Shown in pieces: positions 1 through 5,682 of a stretch of 5,799 nt of DNA (its first letter is position 1; every line of letters starts with the position of its first letter). Source of the DNA: Oscillospiraceae bacterium (GTDB lineage: Bacteria > Bacillota > Clostridia > Oscillospirales > Oscillospiraceae); contig JAIRRO010000032.1 in NCBI GenBank assembly GCA_031255955.1, positions 1-5,799 of the forward strand. Reading direction: 5' to 3'. The translations under genes were made by a program, and so were the position numbers. The notes under the pieces are model-generated. The model saw nothing but the letters and a program-made list of their open reading frames with translations, searched no databases and had not been told where the DNA came from.

Positions 1-1269
1 CGCTTGCAGGGGCTGGAGCGCGAGAAAATTGAAGAAGAATACGCGGCGCTGCAAGAGCGAATCGCATACTTCCTCGACCTGCTTGCCGACGAACAAAAGC
101 TGACAGCCGTGCTGATAAAAGAGCTCACCGAAATCCGCGACAAATACGGCGACGAGCGCCGCACGGAAATTGCCGCCGTGGAGGACGAAATTGACATCGA
201 GGACCTCATCGACGAGGAGGAATGCGTCTACACGCTGACAAACGCCGGGTATATAAAGCGCCAGCCCGCAAACACCTACAGAGCCCAGCGGCGCGGCGGA
301 CGCGGCATCACAGCCATGACCACGCGCGAGGAGGACTATGTGGAAAACATTCTTTCAGCCTCCACGCACGACTATATTTTATTCTTCACCAGCCGCGGAA
401 GAGCCTTCCGCCGCAAGGGATATCAAATACCGGAGGCGGGCAGAACGGCAAAGGGCACAAACGTTGTGAACCTGCTGCCCATCGAAGAGGGCGAGCGCGT
501 CACCGCGATGATAAAAGCGCGCGTGGACGAAGCGGGCTATTTGATATTCGTCACGCGCGGCGGCACGGTGAAGCGCATGAACGCCGCCGAGCTGAAAAAC
601 ATCAGAAACGTAGGTATACGAGCCATCAATCTGGCGGACGACGATGAGCTTATCTCTGTGCGCGACACAGACGGCAGCGAAAATCTATTAATAGCCACGC
701 ACGACGGCGCGGCGATCTGCTTCCGCGAAACGGATCTGCGCCCGATGGGACGCACAGCCGCCGGTGTACGCGGCATACGGCTGCGCGCGGGCGACTATTG
801 CGTCGGGGCAGCCCGCGCAAGAGAAGGCGGCACGCTGCTTACCGTCACGGAAAACGGCTATGGCAAGCGCACGGAAATATCAGAATACCTGCGCGGCGGC
901 GGCGACGGCGAGCGCGAGGCGCAAAGCCGCGGCGGACTGGGACGCCGGAACTATCAAATAACCTCCAAAACCGGAAAAGTGGCAGCGATTAAGGTTGTCA
1001 GCGGGGACGACGACGTCCTCTTGATCTCCGACGACGGCACCATCATCCGTATGGCGGCGGAGAGCATATCCGTACTAAGTCGCGCAACGCAGGGCGTGCG
1101 CCTGATGCGCCTCGGTGACGGCGCAAAGGTGATAGCCGTCGCCCGCACGGAAAAAGAGGACGACGACGGCGCGGAAATCGAAGCCGAAGCTGTAAGCGCG
1201 GAAATCGAAGCCGAAGTTGTGGAGAATAATGTGAGCACGGACGCTCCGAGAGAACCAACAGAAGGCTGA
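1..1269 (+). CDS. gyrA: DNA gyrase subunit A, C-terminal half (5' end outside window)
   Basis: GyrA is the DNA-cleaving and DNA-wrapping subunit of gyrase, which introduces negative supercoils with GyrB in the cytoplasm. The frame is open from base 1, so the gene enters from the left; about 422 residues are present, roughly half of a normal GyrA. The first ~70 codons match the end of the tower/coiled-coil region (LEREKIEEEY). The rest is the beta-pinwheel C-terminal domain, with repeated blade motifs such as YTLTNAGYIKR, ILFFTSRGRAFR and LIFVTRGGTVKR. The GyrA box QRRGGRG lies at 286-306; that box separates GyrA from ParC. A later SRGGLG (around 927-944) is preceded by a Gly/Glu-rich insertion. 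The protein ends in an acidic Glu/Asp/Ala tail with an internal duplication. No terminator with a T tract is visible after the stop. Identification is secure; only the 5' part is missing. Confidence 0.97.
   Translation, partial: RLQGLEREKIEEEYAALQERIAYFLDLLADEQKLTAVLIKELTEIRDKYGDERRTEIAAVEDEIDIEDLIDEEECVYTLTNAGYIKRQPANTYRAQRRGGRGITAMTTREEDYVENILSASTHDYILFFTSRGRAFRRKGYQIPEAGRTAKGTNVVNLLPIEEGERVTAMIKARVDEAGYLIFVTRGGTVKRMNAAELKNIRNVGIRAINLADDDELISVRDTDGSENLLIATHDGAAICFRETDLRPMGRTAAGVRGIRLRAGDYCVGAARAREGGTLLTVTENGYGKRTEISEYLRGGGDGEREAQSRGGLGRRNYQITSKTGKVAAIKVVSGDDDVLLISDDGTIIRMAAESISVLSRATQGVRLMRLGDGAKVIAVARTEKEDDDGAEIEAEAVSAEIEAEVVENNVSTDAPREPTEG
1170..1223 (+). repeat. 27-bp in-frame tandem duplication in the gyrA acidic tail
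   Basis: Two adjacent 27-bp units (1170-1196 and 1197-1223) share the string gcggaaatcgaagccgaag and encode AEIEAEAVS and AEIEAEVVE. The period is nine codons, so the frame is kept. They lie after the last pinwheel blade, in the acidic C-terminal tail. The near identity at DNA level suggests a recent slippage duplication. Confidence 0.8.
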
Positions 1270-1308
1270 CGGCGGTTGCCGTGCTGCGGGCGCCACAGGG
1301 TGCGGCGA

Positions 1309-1337
1309 TTGACATTCGCCGACCGCGGGGATATAAT
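1309..1337 (+). promoter_or_regulatory. Perfect sigma-A-type promoter for hicBA
   Basis: TTGACA at 1309-1314 and TATAAT at 1332-1337 are both exact consensus hexamers separated by 17 bp. The predicted start is near 1344, giving a leader of about 70 bases before the GTG of the antitoxin gene. The promoter gives the toxin-antitoxin pair its own transcription, independent of gyrA. Confidence 0.85.
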
Positions 1338-1365
1338 GTACATATGAATGTACGCGTAAATGTAC
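1335..1365 (+). repeat. Three 12-bp-spaced AATGTAC repeats, candidate operator
   Basis: AATGTAC occurs at 1335-1341, 1347-1353 and 1359-1365, exactly 12 bp apart. The first copy overlaps the -10 box and the others lie in the early transcribed region. Copies two and three extend to AATGTACGCG. The first two also form an inverted repeat, GTACAT (1338-1343), 4 bp, ATGTAC (1348-1353). This position is where an autorepressor of a toxin-antitoxin operon would bind; the binding factor is not identified. Confidence 0.6.
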
Positions 1366-1415
1366 GCGACGCTTAAAACACCATGGAAGAGCTGGACTGA
1401 AAGGGGCTTAACACT

Positions 1416-1625
1416 GTGGAATATACCGTTAAAATGACATGGGACGACGAGGCCGGGGTGTGGGTTGCGGTCTGTGACGAGCTGCCGATCGCCCTTGAAT
1501 CAGAGTCCGTGGACGAGCTCATCGCGCATGTGACAGGCGCCGCGCCGGAGCTGCTGGAGCTGGGCGGTAAGCCCGCAGAGGCTGTTTTAGTCTTCGTTGC
1601 CAGCCGCACGGCAGCTATTGCCTAA
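1416..1625 (+). CDS. HicB-like antitoxin, DUF1902 family
   Basis: This 69-residue protein has the DUF1902/HicB N-terminal pattern: a beta strand, then WDDEAGVWVA at residues 9-18, then a helix beginning SVDELIAHV and the PELLEL segment. Partial RNase-H-like HicB domains of this kind bind and neutralise HicA. The start is GTG at 1416, with the RBS AAAGGGG at 1400-1406 and a 9-base gap; an in-frame TGA at 1398-1400 rules out a longer form. The protein stops directly after the fold and has no visible ribbon-helix-helix or helix-turn-helix extension, unlike full-length HicB antitoxins. The stop overlaps the start of the toxin gene by one base (TAATG), which implies translational coupling. The family call is firm; the antitoxin role is inferred from the partner. 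Confidence 0.85.
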   Translation: MEYTVKMTWDDEAGVWVAVCDELPIALESESVDELIAHVTGAAPELLELGGKPAEAVLVFVASRTAAIA

Positions 1626-1819
1626 TGGCAGCATATGAAAAAGTCGTGCGCGAAATTTTGAGTGAGAATGGCTGCTATTTTCTCAGACGAGGAAAGGGAG
1701 ATCACGATATCTGGCACAGCCCCATAACAAAGCGCCATGTGACTGTTGACAGCAAAATAAAGTCGCGCCACACCGCAAATGCGATTATGCGGCAAAGCGG
1801 GATACCGCACCGCTTTTGA
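1625..1819 (+). CDS. hicA: HicA-family toxin (mRNA interferase)
   Basis: HicA toxins are small double-stranded-RNA-binding-fold RNases that cleave mRNA when freed from HicB. This 64-residue protein has the family layout: an N-terminal helix (YEKVVREILSENG), a strand, then GKGDHDIWH at residues 23-31. H27 sits where the catalytic histidine of HicA lies (usually G-S-H; here G-D-H). The final part, TVDSKIKSRHTANAIMRQSGI, is the usual C-terminal strand and helix. No clear Shine-Dalgarno precedes ATG 1625, consistent with translation coupled to the upstream antitoxin frame. Antitoxin-first order differs from classical hicAB. Length is normal, with no sign of inactivation. Confidence 0.88.
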   Translation: MAAYEKVVREILSENGCYFLRRGKGDHDIWHSPITKRHVTVDSKIKSRHTANAIMRQSGIPHRF

Positions 1820-1863
1820 TTGAGCGCACATTTCTACCCTGTTTGCCGCTTGCGCTTGAATCA
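1817..1863. repeat. Imperfect inverted repeat between convergent hicA and SPFH genes
   Basis: TGATT (1817-1821) pairs with AATCA (1859-1863), and AGCGCA (1823-1828) pairs with TGCGCT (1851-1856), around a 22-base loop. The left arm starts at the hicA stop codon. It lies where two converging transcripts must end, but no T tract follows on either strand, so a terminator role is weakly supported. Confidence 0.3.
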
Positions 1864-1897
1864 AATACCTGCTTGCAAATTTATTAAAATCCGGGCG

Positions 1898-2767
1898 TCA
1901 ATTCAAAAACGCTGAGGCATCGATGAACGCGTTGGCGCCGCCGACGGTGGGGAGCTTGCCGTCCCATTTTTGTGTGCGCTGATATTCCAGATAGGCGTCG
2001 CCCGACTGCGCGAGCTGGCTTTGAATCACTTCGATGGCGTAGGCGTCCGCGTCCGCCTGCGCCTTTGTCGCGTATGCCTGCGCGTCGGCGCGCGCCTTCG
2101 TCGCCTCGGCTTGCGCCTTCGCCTGCTCAACCTGCTGCTGCGCCTCAATCGTGATTTTCGCAAGCTCCTGCTCTGCCTTCAGGGCGTCCTGCTGCGCTGT
2201 TTGCTTGGCTTCAACCGCGCGGTTGAATTCCTCCGAAAAATCGAAGTTCATAATGTTAAATTCGTCCGTGATGATGTCGTATGTACCGATTTTTTGCGCC
2301 AGCTCGTCCTTGATGCCCGCGGAAACGGTCTGCCGCTGCGTGATAAGCTCTTCCGCGGAGAAGCGGGCGATGACCGATTTAATCGATTCTTGAACGGCGG
2401 GCTGGATGATTCTGATTTCATAGGACATACCGACGTTTTTATACAGCCGCGCCGCGCCCTGCGGGTCAACGTGATAGTTCACCGCTGCCAGCACGGATAC
2501 GTTTTGCAGGTCCTTTGACGCCGCGGCGGAGCTGACCTCAATTTTTTGCGTCTGTGTGTTCACCTTCGTGACGTTCATGACGAACGGCGCCTTCAGATGA
2601 AAGCCTGCGCTCATCGTGGTTTCGCGCACGGCGCCCAGCAGGGATACGACGCCCACCGTCCCCGATTGAATTGTCACCGTAGACATTAAGAATAAAAACA
2701 CTGCGACAACGATGATTATTACCGCGGCGACCGCGCGGCGAGTGAACCTTCCGTTTCTGATTTCCAT
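1898..2767 (-). CDS. Membrane-anchored SPFH/prohibitin-family protein
   Basis: This 289-residue protein has the plan of bacterial prohibitin/HflC-like proteins. A short positively charged N-terminus precedes one hydrophobic segment (about residues 12-29, rich in V/I/A/F). An SPFH domain follows (about 30-190; GTVGVVSLLGAV, then FHLKAPFV, then IQPAVQESIKSVIARFSAEEL). Next is a long Ala/Gln/Glu/Lys coiled coil (about 190-258) and a tail containing AYLEYQRTQKWDGKLPTV, typical of bacterial prohibitin-family members. Such proteins form large membrane-associated rings and scaffold proteases or membrane microdomains; the partner here is unknown. The start is well set by the RBS AGGAGG (complement of 2776-2781) 8 bases upstream of the ATG. 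It is a single-gene unit, convergent with hicBA and divergent from the macro-domain operon. I cannot place it in one SPFH subfamily. Confidence 0.92.
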   Translation of the reverse strand: MEIRNGRFTRRAVAAVIIIVVAVFLFLMSTVTIQSGTVGVVSLLGAVRETTMSAGFHLKAPFVMNVTKVNTQTQKIEVSSAAASKDLQNVSVLAAVNYHVDPQGAARLYKNVGMSYEIRIIQPAVQESIKSVIARFSAEELITQRQTVSAGIKDELAQKIGTYDIITDEFNIMNFDFSEEFNRAVEAKQTAQQDALKAEQELAKITIEAQQQVEQAKAQAEATKARADAQAYATKAQADADAYAIEVIQSQLAQSGDAYLEYQRTQKWDGKLPTVGGANAFIDASAFLN

Positions 2768-2844
2768 TTCAAAATCCTCCTGATATAATAGTGATACACC
2801 ATACTACCACATATCGCGCGCAAAAGCACGTTAAAATAGTGTGA

Positions 2845-3000
2845 ATTCGCGCGCTTGAAAAGCTCCGCTCGGTGCTGGCGCCCTATTTCACCCCGCATAT
2901 CGAAATTTTTCACAAAAAATTAATGGAGGTCAAGGCAATGGAATACCCCATTTTGAACCCCGCAAAGCACTTGGGACTGCAGCTAAAGCAGCGCGGATAG
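2845..3000 (+). pseudogene. Coding-like 51-codon remnant or short peptide
   Basis: A frame open from just after a TGA (2842-2844) to TAG (2998-3000) has a protein-like composition, with segments LEKLRSVLAPYFTPHIEIF and MEYPILNPAKHLG. It has no start codon at its 5' end, but an internal ATG at 2938 carries a well-placed TGGAGG (2924-2929, 8-base gap) and would give a 20-residue peptide. It could be the tail of a decayed gene, a truncated gene start, or a short peptide. I do not recognise the family, and chance is not excluded. Confidence 0.25.
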
Positions 3001-3105
3001 CTCGCGGAGTTTTTCGTTGTCCGCCAACAGGTCAAACAAATGCGCGTTGATGGCTGTATGGCGATATGATACCGCACATTGCGGGGGAAATAAATAGACG
3101 TGTGC

Positions 3106-3135
3106 TTGATTTTTCTCCAACCGGGGGTTTATAAT
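3106..3135 (+). promoter_or_regulatory. Promoter of the macro/kinase operon
   Basis: TTGATT (3106-3111) and a perfect TATAAT (3130-3135) are separated by 18 bp. Transcription would begin near 3142, about 23 bases before the ATG at 3165. That start would exclude the upstream ATG at 3138 and supports the chosen gene start. Confidence 0.65.
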
Positions 3136-3164
3136 GAATGCGCTGGGTAATGGAGGTACCAAAT

Positions 3165-4169
3165 ATGCCATTAAACATTATTAATGCCGATATTACAACG
3201 CTTCGCGTTGATGCGATTGTCAATGCGGCAAACACCGGTCTTGCTATGGGCGGCGGCGTGTGCGGCGCGATATTTAACGCGGCGGGCGCGCGCGAAATGC
3301 AAGCCGCCTGCGACAAGCTGGCGCCGATATGCACAGGCGACGCCGTAATCACGCCGGGGTTTAGGCTTCCGGCGAAATTTGTGATTCACACGGCGGGACC
3401 GATTTACGGCGGCGGCAGCAACGACGAACAGCGTCTGCTCCGCGCGGCGTATATAAGCAGTCTGTCGCTCGCCGTGGAAAATAACTGCGAAAGCGTGGCA
3501 TTTCCGCTGATTTCGAGTGGCATTTACGGCTATCCGCGGGAGGAAGCCCTCTCCGTGGCAACGACGGCAATTGCCGAATTTCTCGCCGAGCGCGATAGCG
3601 ATATTGATGTGTCGCTCGTGATATTTGACAGGGCGTCGTTCGCCGTCGGGCGAAATCTGCTGGGCGAGGTTGAGGCGTACATTGACGGGAATTATATCGG
3701 CGAGCATGATATGACTCATGGCTTCGATACGGATCAACTTGATTTTATGGTTTTATACGCGCCGACGAGCGTTGACGCCGGTGCGGCGTCCTTCGGGAGT
3801 CTTGACGACATAATCGGAAACCTTGACGAGCCGTTTTCCGAGACGCTGCTGCGGCTGATTGACGCGAAGGGCTTTAAGAAAGATTCCGAGGTATACACCC
3901 GCGCCAATATCGACCGACGCTTGTTCAGCAAGATTCGCGGCAATAAGAATTACGCGCCAAGCAAGCCGACCGTACTGGCATTCGCCGTCGCGCTCCGGCT
4001 CACGCTTGACGAGACGGAGGATTTGCTTGAACGCGCGGGCTTCGCGCTGTCCCACAGCCGCAAGTTTGACGTAATCGTCGAGTATTTCATCGCGAGCGGC
4101 AAATACGATATTTTCGAGATTAACAACGTGCTGTTCGAGTACGACCAGCCGCTGTTGGGAGGGGCATGA
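3165..4169 (+). CDS. Macro-domain protein with an extra C-terminal domain
   Basis: Macro domains bind ADP-ribose and related nucleotides, and some remove ADP-ribose from proteins or nucleic acids. The 334-residue protein has a macro domain at about residues 1-170: NADIT (7-11, with the adenine-contacting Asp), VNAAN (19-23), the glycine loop GGGV (29-32), HTAGPIYGGG (75-84) and the phosphate loop ISSGIYGYP (116-124). The usual GGGVDGAIH reads GGGVCGAIF here, so positions equivalent to the MacroD catalytic Asp and His are Cys33 and Phe37. A distinct helical domain follows (about 224-332; ANIDRRLFSKIRGNKNY, then LDETEDLLERAGF, then DQPLLG), with a helix-turn-helix-like look. The start at 3165 is set by TGGAGG (3151-3156, 8-base gap); the upstream ATG at 3138 would put that RBS inside the gene. 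The stop overlaps the next gene. Ligand binding is likely; hydrolase activity is uncertain. Confidence 0.9.
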   Translation: MPLNIINADITTLRVDAIVNAANTGLAMGGGVCGAIFNAAGAREMQAACDKLAPICTGDAVITPGFRLPAKFVIHTAGPIYGGGSNDEQRLLRAAYISSLSLAVENNCESVAFPLISSGIYGYPREEALSVATTAIAEFLAERDSDIDVSLVIFDRASFAVGRNLLGEVEAYIDGNYIGEHDMTHGFDTDQLDFMVLYAPTSVDAGAASFGSLDDIIGNLDEPFSETLLRLIDAKGFKKDSEVYTRANIDRRLFSKIRGNKNYAPSKPTVLAFAVALRLTLDETEDLLERAGFALSHSRKFDVIVEYFIASGKYDIFEINNVLFEYDQPLLGGA

Positions 4170-4690
4170 TGGTTCTGATTATAACCGGAGCGGGACATTC
4201 GGGCAAAACCCTTCTTGCACAAAGATTGCTTAAAAAATATGGCTACCCTTATATCTCTATTGACCATTTGAAAATGGGGTTGATTCGGAGTGGCTACTGC
4301 TCACTCACACCCGAAAGTGACGATAAAGATTTACAGAATTATTTATGGCCAATAGTGAGAGAAATTATAAAAACCAACGTTGAAAATCGTCAGAACTTAA
4401 TCGTCGAGGGCTGCTATGTTCCGTTTGATTATGCTTCAGATTTTGCCGCTGAATACCTCTGCGATATTCGATTTGTATGCATTGCTTTCAGCGAGGATTA
4501 CATCAATAAGCATTTCAATGATATTGTCGGATTTGAAAATGCGATTGAGCATCGGGGATATGACAGCGGATTGACCCGCAAGGCGCTCATACTCGAACAC
4601 GCTCATTACATTGCGTCATGTAAGAAAAACGAATTGCCTATCATATTAGTTGATGGTAGTTACGAGGTGGATTACAATTTCGAAACTTGA
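4169..4690 (+). CDS. Small P-loop kinase-like NTP-binding protein
   Basis: This 173-residue protein begins with a Walker A loop, GAGHSGKT (residues 7-14). A short helix follows, then SIDHLKMGLIRSG (30-42), whose Asp sits where adenylate-kinase and zeta-toxin-type enzymes hold a substrate-contacting residue. A strand ending in an acidic Walker-B-like position, LIVEG (77-81), comes next. It resembles small nucleoside/metabolite kinases; the substrate cannot be named. Two adjacent ATGs are possible, at 4166 and 4169. The RBS GGAGG (4158-4162) lies 6 bases from 4169 but only 3 from 4166, so 4169 is preferred. It overlaps the macro gene stop (TGATG), implying coupled translation. Counting sampled lines gives roughly 28-42% G+C, far below the macro gene, which suggests a separate origin or recent acquisition. 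Confidence 0.85.
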   Translation: MVLIITGAGHSGKTLLAQRLLKKYGYPYISIDHLKMGLIRSGYCSLTPESDDKDLQNYLWPIVREIIKTNVENRQNLIVEGCYVPFDYASDFAAEYLCDIRFVCIAFSEDYINKHFNDIVGFENAIEHRGYDSGLTRKALILEHAHYIASCKKNELPIILVDGSYEVDYNFET

Positions 4691-4695
4691 TATTT

Positions 4696-4717
4696 GTCGC
4701 TTGCCGAGCGACCTTTT
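4696..4717 (+). terminator. Hairpin with short T tract after the kinase-like gene
   Basis: GTCGCT (4696-4701) pairs perfectly with AGCGAC (4707-4712) around the loop TGCCG, followed by C and TTTT (4714-4717). It begins 6 bases after the kinase stop. The T tract is short, so this could be a weak terminator or attenuator that lowers VWA expression rather than fully separating the genes. Confidence 0.45.
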
Positions 4718-4774
4718 GACCGCCAGCCTGTGGTAAACTCTGCTCATAAACCAAATTTGAACGGAGGATATACC

Positions 4775-5437
4775 ATGAAAAAAGGATTAACCGAACTCGT
4801 ATTCATACTCGACAAGAGCGGCTCGATGGGCGGCTTGGAGGGTGACACAATCGGCGGCTTCAATGCTATGTTGCAAAAACATCAGGCTGCGCGGAGCAGA
4901 TGCCAAATCACAACCGTGCTGTTTGACAACAGCTATGAGCTGCTGCACGACCGCATAGACATTCGCGCCGTCAGCTCGCTGACGGAGAACGAGTACCAAG
5001 TCGGCGGCTCAACCGCGCTGCTTGATGCTATCGGACGCACGATAAGCAAAATCGCGAGCGCACAAAAGCACACCGCGCTCAGCTATCGCGCTGAAAAGGT
5101 GTTGTTCGTGATTATCACGGACGGCGAGGAAAACGCGAGCCGCGAATACACCTCCGATGCGATTAAGGCGCAAATAGAACAGCAAAAAGCAAAGTACGGC
5201 TGGGAATTTATCTTTCTCGGCGCGAACATTGACGCTGTTTCCACGGCGGCGAGCTTCGGGATTGGTCGCAATCGCGCGCAAAATTATCACTCGGACAGCT
5301 GCGGTGCGGCGGTTGTGTATAACGCTGTCGCAGAAGCCTCCGTGTCGTTCGGGGCTGCCCCGGTCGGCGTCGGGCTTGATGATGCCTGGGGTGTGGATAT
5401 CGAGGCGGATTATAGATCGCGGGAGCAGTCGGTGTGA
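4775..5437 (+). CDS. VWA-domain protein, TerY-like, with intact MIDAS
   Basis: This 220-residue protein is almost entirely a von Willebrand factor A domain, a fold that binds a divalent metal and mediates protein-protein contact. The metal site is complete: DKSGS (D13-x-S15-x-S17), the Thr in GGSTALLDA (T80), and the Asp in IITDGEE (D116). There is no signal peptide or membrane segment, so it should be cytoplasmic, as TerY-type VWA proteins are. The start ATG 4775 has GGAGG (4763-4767) 7 bases upstream; a TTG at 4694 would extend the frame but lacks an RBS. It follows the kinase gene after 84 bases containing a hairpin, so it may be co-transcribed in part or have its own promoter; I saw no clear one. 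Its likely role is a metal-dependent adaptor in the same pathway as the upstream genes, inferred from context. Confidence 0.9.
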   Translation: MKKGLTELVFILDKSGSMGGLEGDTIGGFNAMLQKHQAARSRCQITTVLFDNSYELLHDRIDIRAVSSLTENEYQVGGSTALLDAIGRTISKIASAQKHTALSYRAEKVLFVIITDGEENASREYTSDAIKAQIEQQKAKYGWEFIFLGANIDAVSTAASFGIGRNRAQNYHSDSCGAAVVYNAVAEASVSFGAAPVGVGLDDAWGVDIEADYRSREQSV

Positions 5438-5566
5438 CGCCGGGGCGCCTTGCGGCACTCAATTGTGAGCTTCACAAACACGATTGACATTCGCGGATTT
5501 CAGCCTGTTTTGACTGATACGGTTTTGCGTGAAATTGCAACGGCGACGGCTCTGCCGCCTGTTTGA
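5438..5566 (+). other. 42-codon open frame directly downstream of VWA
   Basis: In the same frame as the VWA gene, the sequence stays open from its TGA (5435-5437) to another TGA (5564-5566). The translation contains FTNTIDIRGFQPVL and LREIATATALPP, which is protein-like. A GTG at 5465 could start it but has no clear RBS. It may be a remnant of a longer VWA C-terminus, a remnant of another gene, or chance. A short palindrome, TTGTGA-GCT-TCACAA, lies at 5463-5477. Confidence 0.25.
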
Positions 5567-5590
5567 CATCCTTCTTTTCTGTTATATAAT
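5563..5590 (+). promoter_or_regulatory. Perfect-consensus rightward promoter
   Basis: TTGACA (5563-5568) and TATAAT (5585-5590) are both exact consensus hexamers with a 16-bp spacer. Transcription would start near 5597. No RBS-led reading frame follows before the window ends: the only ATGs nearby give peptides of 13 and 8 codons, and the first lies inside the -10 box. Confidence 0.8.
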
Positions 5591-5634
5591 GAAACTACGC
5601 CGTTTTATTTTCGAGGTAAAACGACAATAAAACT

Positions 5635-5672
5635 TAGGGGCTTGACCAGATTAGAAATCAGCGGCACCCCTA
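5635..5672 (-). terminator. Alternative: leftward terminator hairpin
   Basis: Read on the minus strand, the TAGGGG/CCCCTA hairpin is followed by AGTTTTATT (complement of 5634-5626). If the minus-strand frame ending at 5689 is a real gene, this hairpin could terminate it. The large loop makes it a weak terminator. It is the same structure as in the candidate small RNA, read the other way. Confidence 0.3.
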
Positions 5673-5682
5673 CAATGGAACC

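Larger units (their letters stand above)
2768..3164. other. 397-base intergenic region between divergent operons
   Basis: The region contains the SPFH gene's RBS at its left edge and the promoter and RBS of the macro-domain operon at its right edge. The middle has a short coding-like fragment (listed separately) and two TCGCGCGC copies at 2814-2821 and 2847-2854. No RNA gene or complete CDS was recognised. I found no convincing leftward -35/-10 pair for the SPFH gene, although AT-rich TATTAT-like sequence lies at 2790-2785. Confidence 0.5.

Noticed and set aside
954..1343. 129-codon minus-strand frame over the end of gyrA
   Set aside because: Ser/Arg-rich antisense of a confidently identified gyrA; it also crosses the consensus hicBA promoter.
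3138..3164. Upstream ATG for the macro gene
   Set aside because: It would place the TGGAGG site inside the gene and start before the predicted transcription start; macro-domain homology begins at the 3165 ATG.
3171..3737. 188-codon minus-strand open frame inside the macro gene
   Set aside because: Shadow of a GC-rich gene on the other strand; Arg/Ala/Val-rich, no family motif, and no RBS reason to prefer it.
4694..4774. TTG start extending the VWA protein by 27 residues
   Set aside because: No RBS, and the extension would cover a hairpin; ATG 4775 has an ideal RBS and begins at the first VWA strand.
5009..5458. 149-codon minus-strand frame over the VWA gene
   Set aside because: Antisense to an intact VWA domain with all MIDAS residues; no supporting motif.
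5461..5480. AATTGTGAGC resembling half of the lac operator
   Set aside because: The symmetry has a 3-base centre unlike LacI sites, and no regulator or sugar gene is near; most likely coincidence.
5481..5494. CGATTGACATTCGC, identical to 1306-1319 at the hicBA -35 box
   Set aside because: The second copy has no -10 box at a suitable distance, and six of the bases are just the -35 consensus; probably chance.
5601..5633. Possible CRISPR repeat (GTTTTA...TAAAAC)
   Set aside because: Only one copy is present, with no spacers and no cas gene in the window; kept only as a hint within the small-RNA finding.
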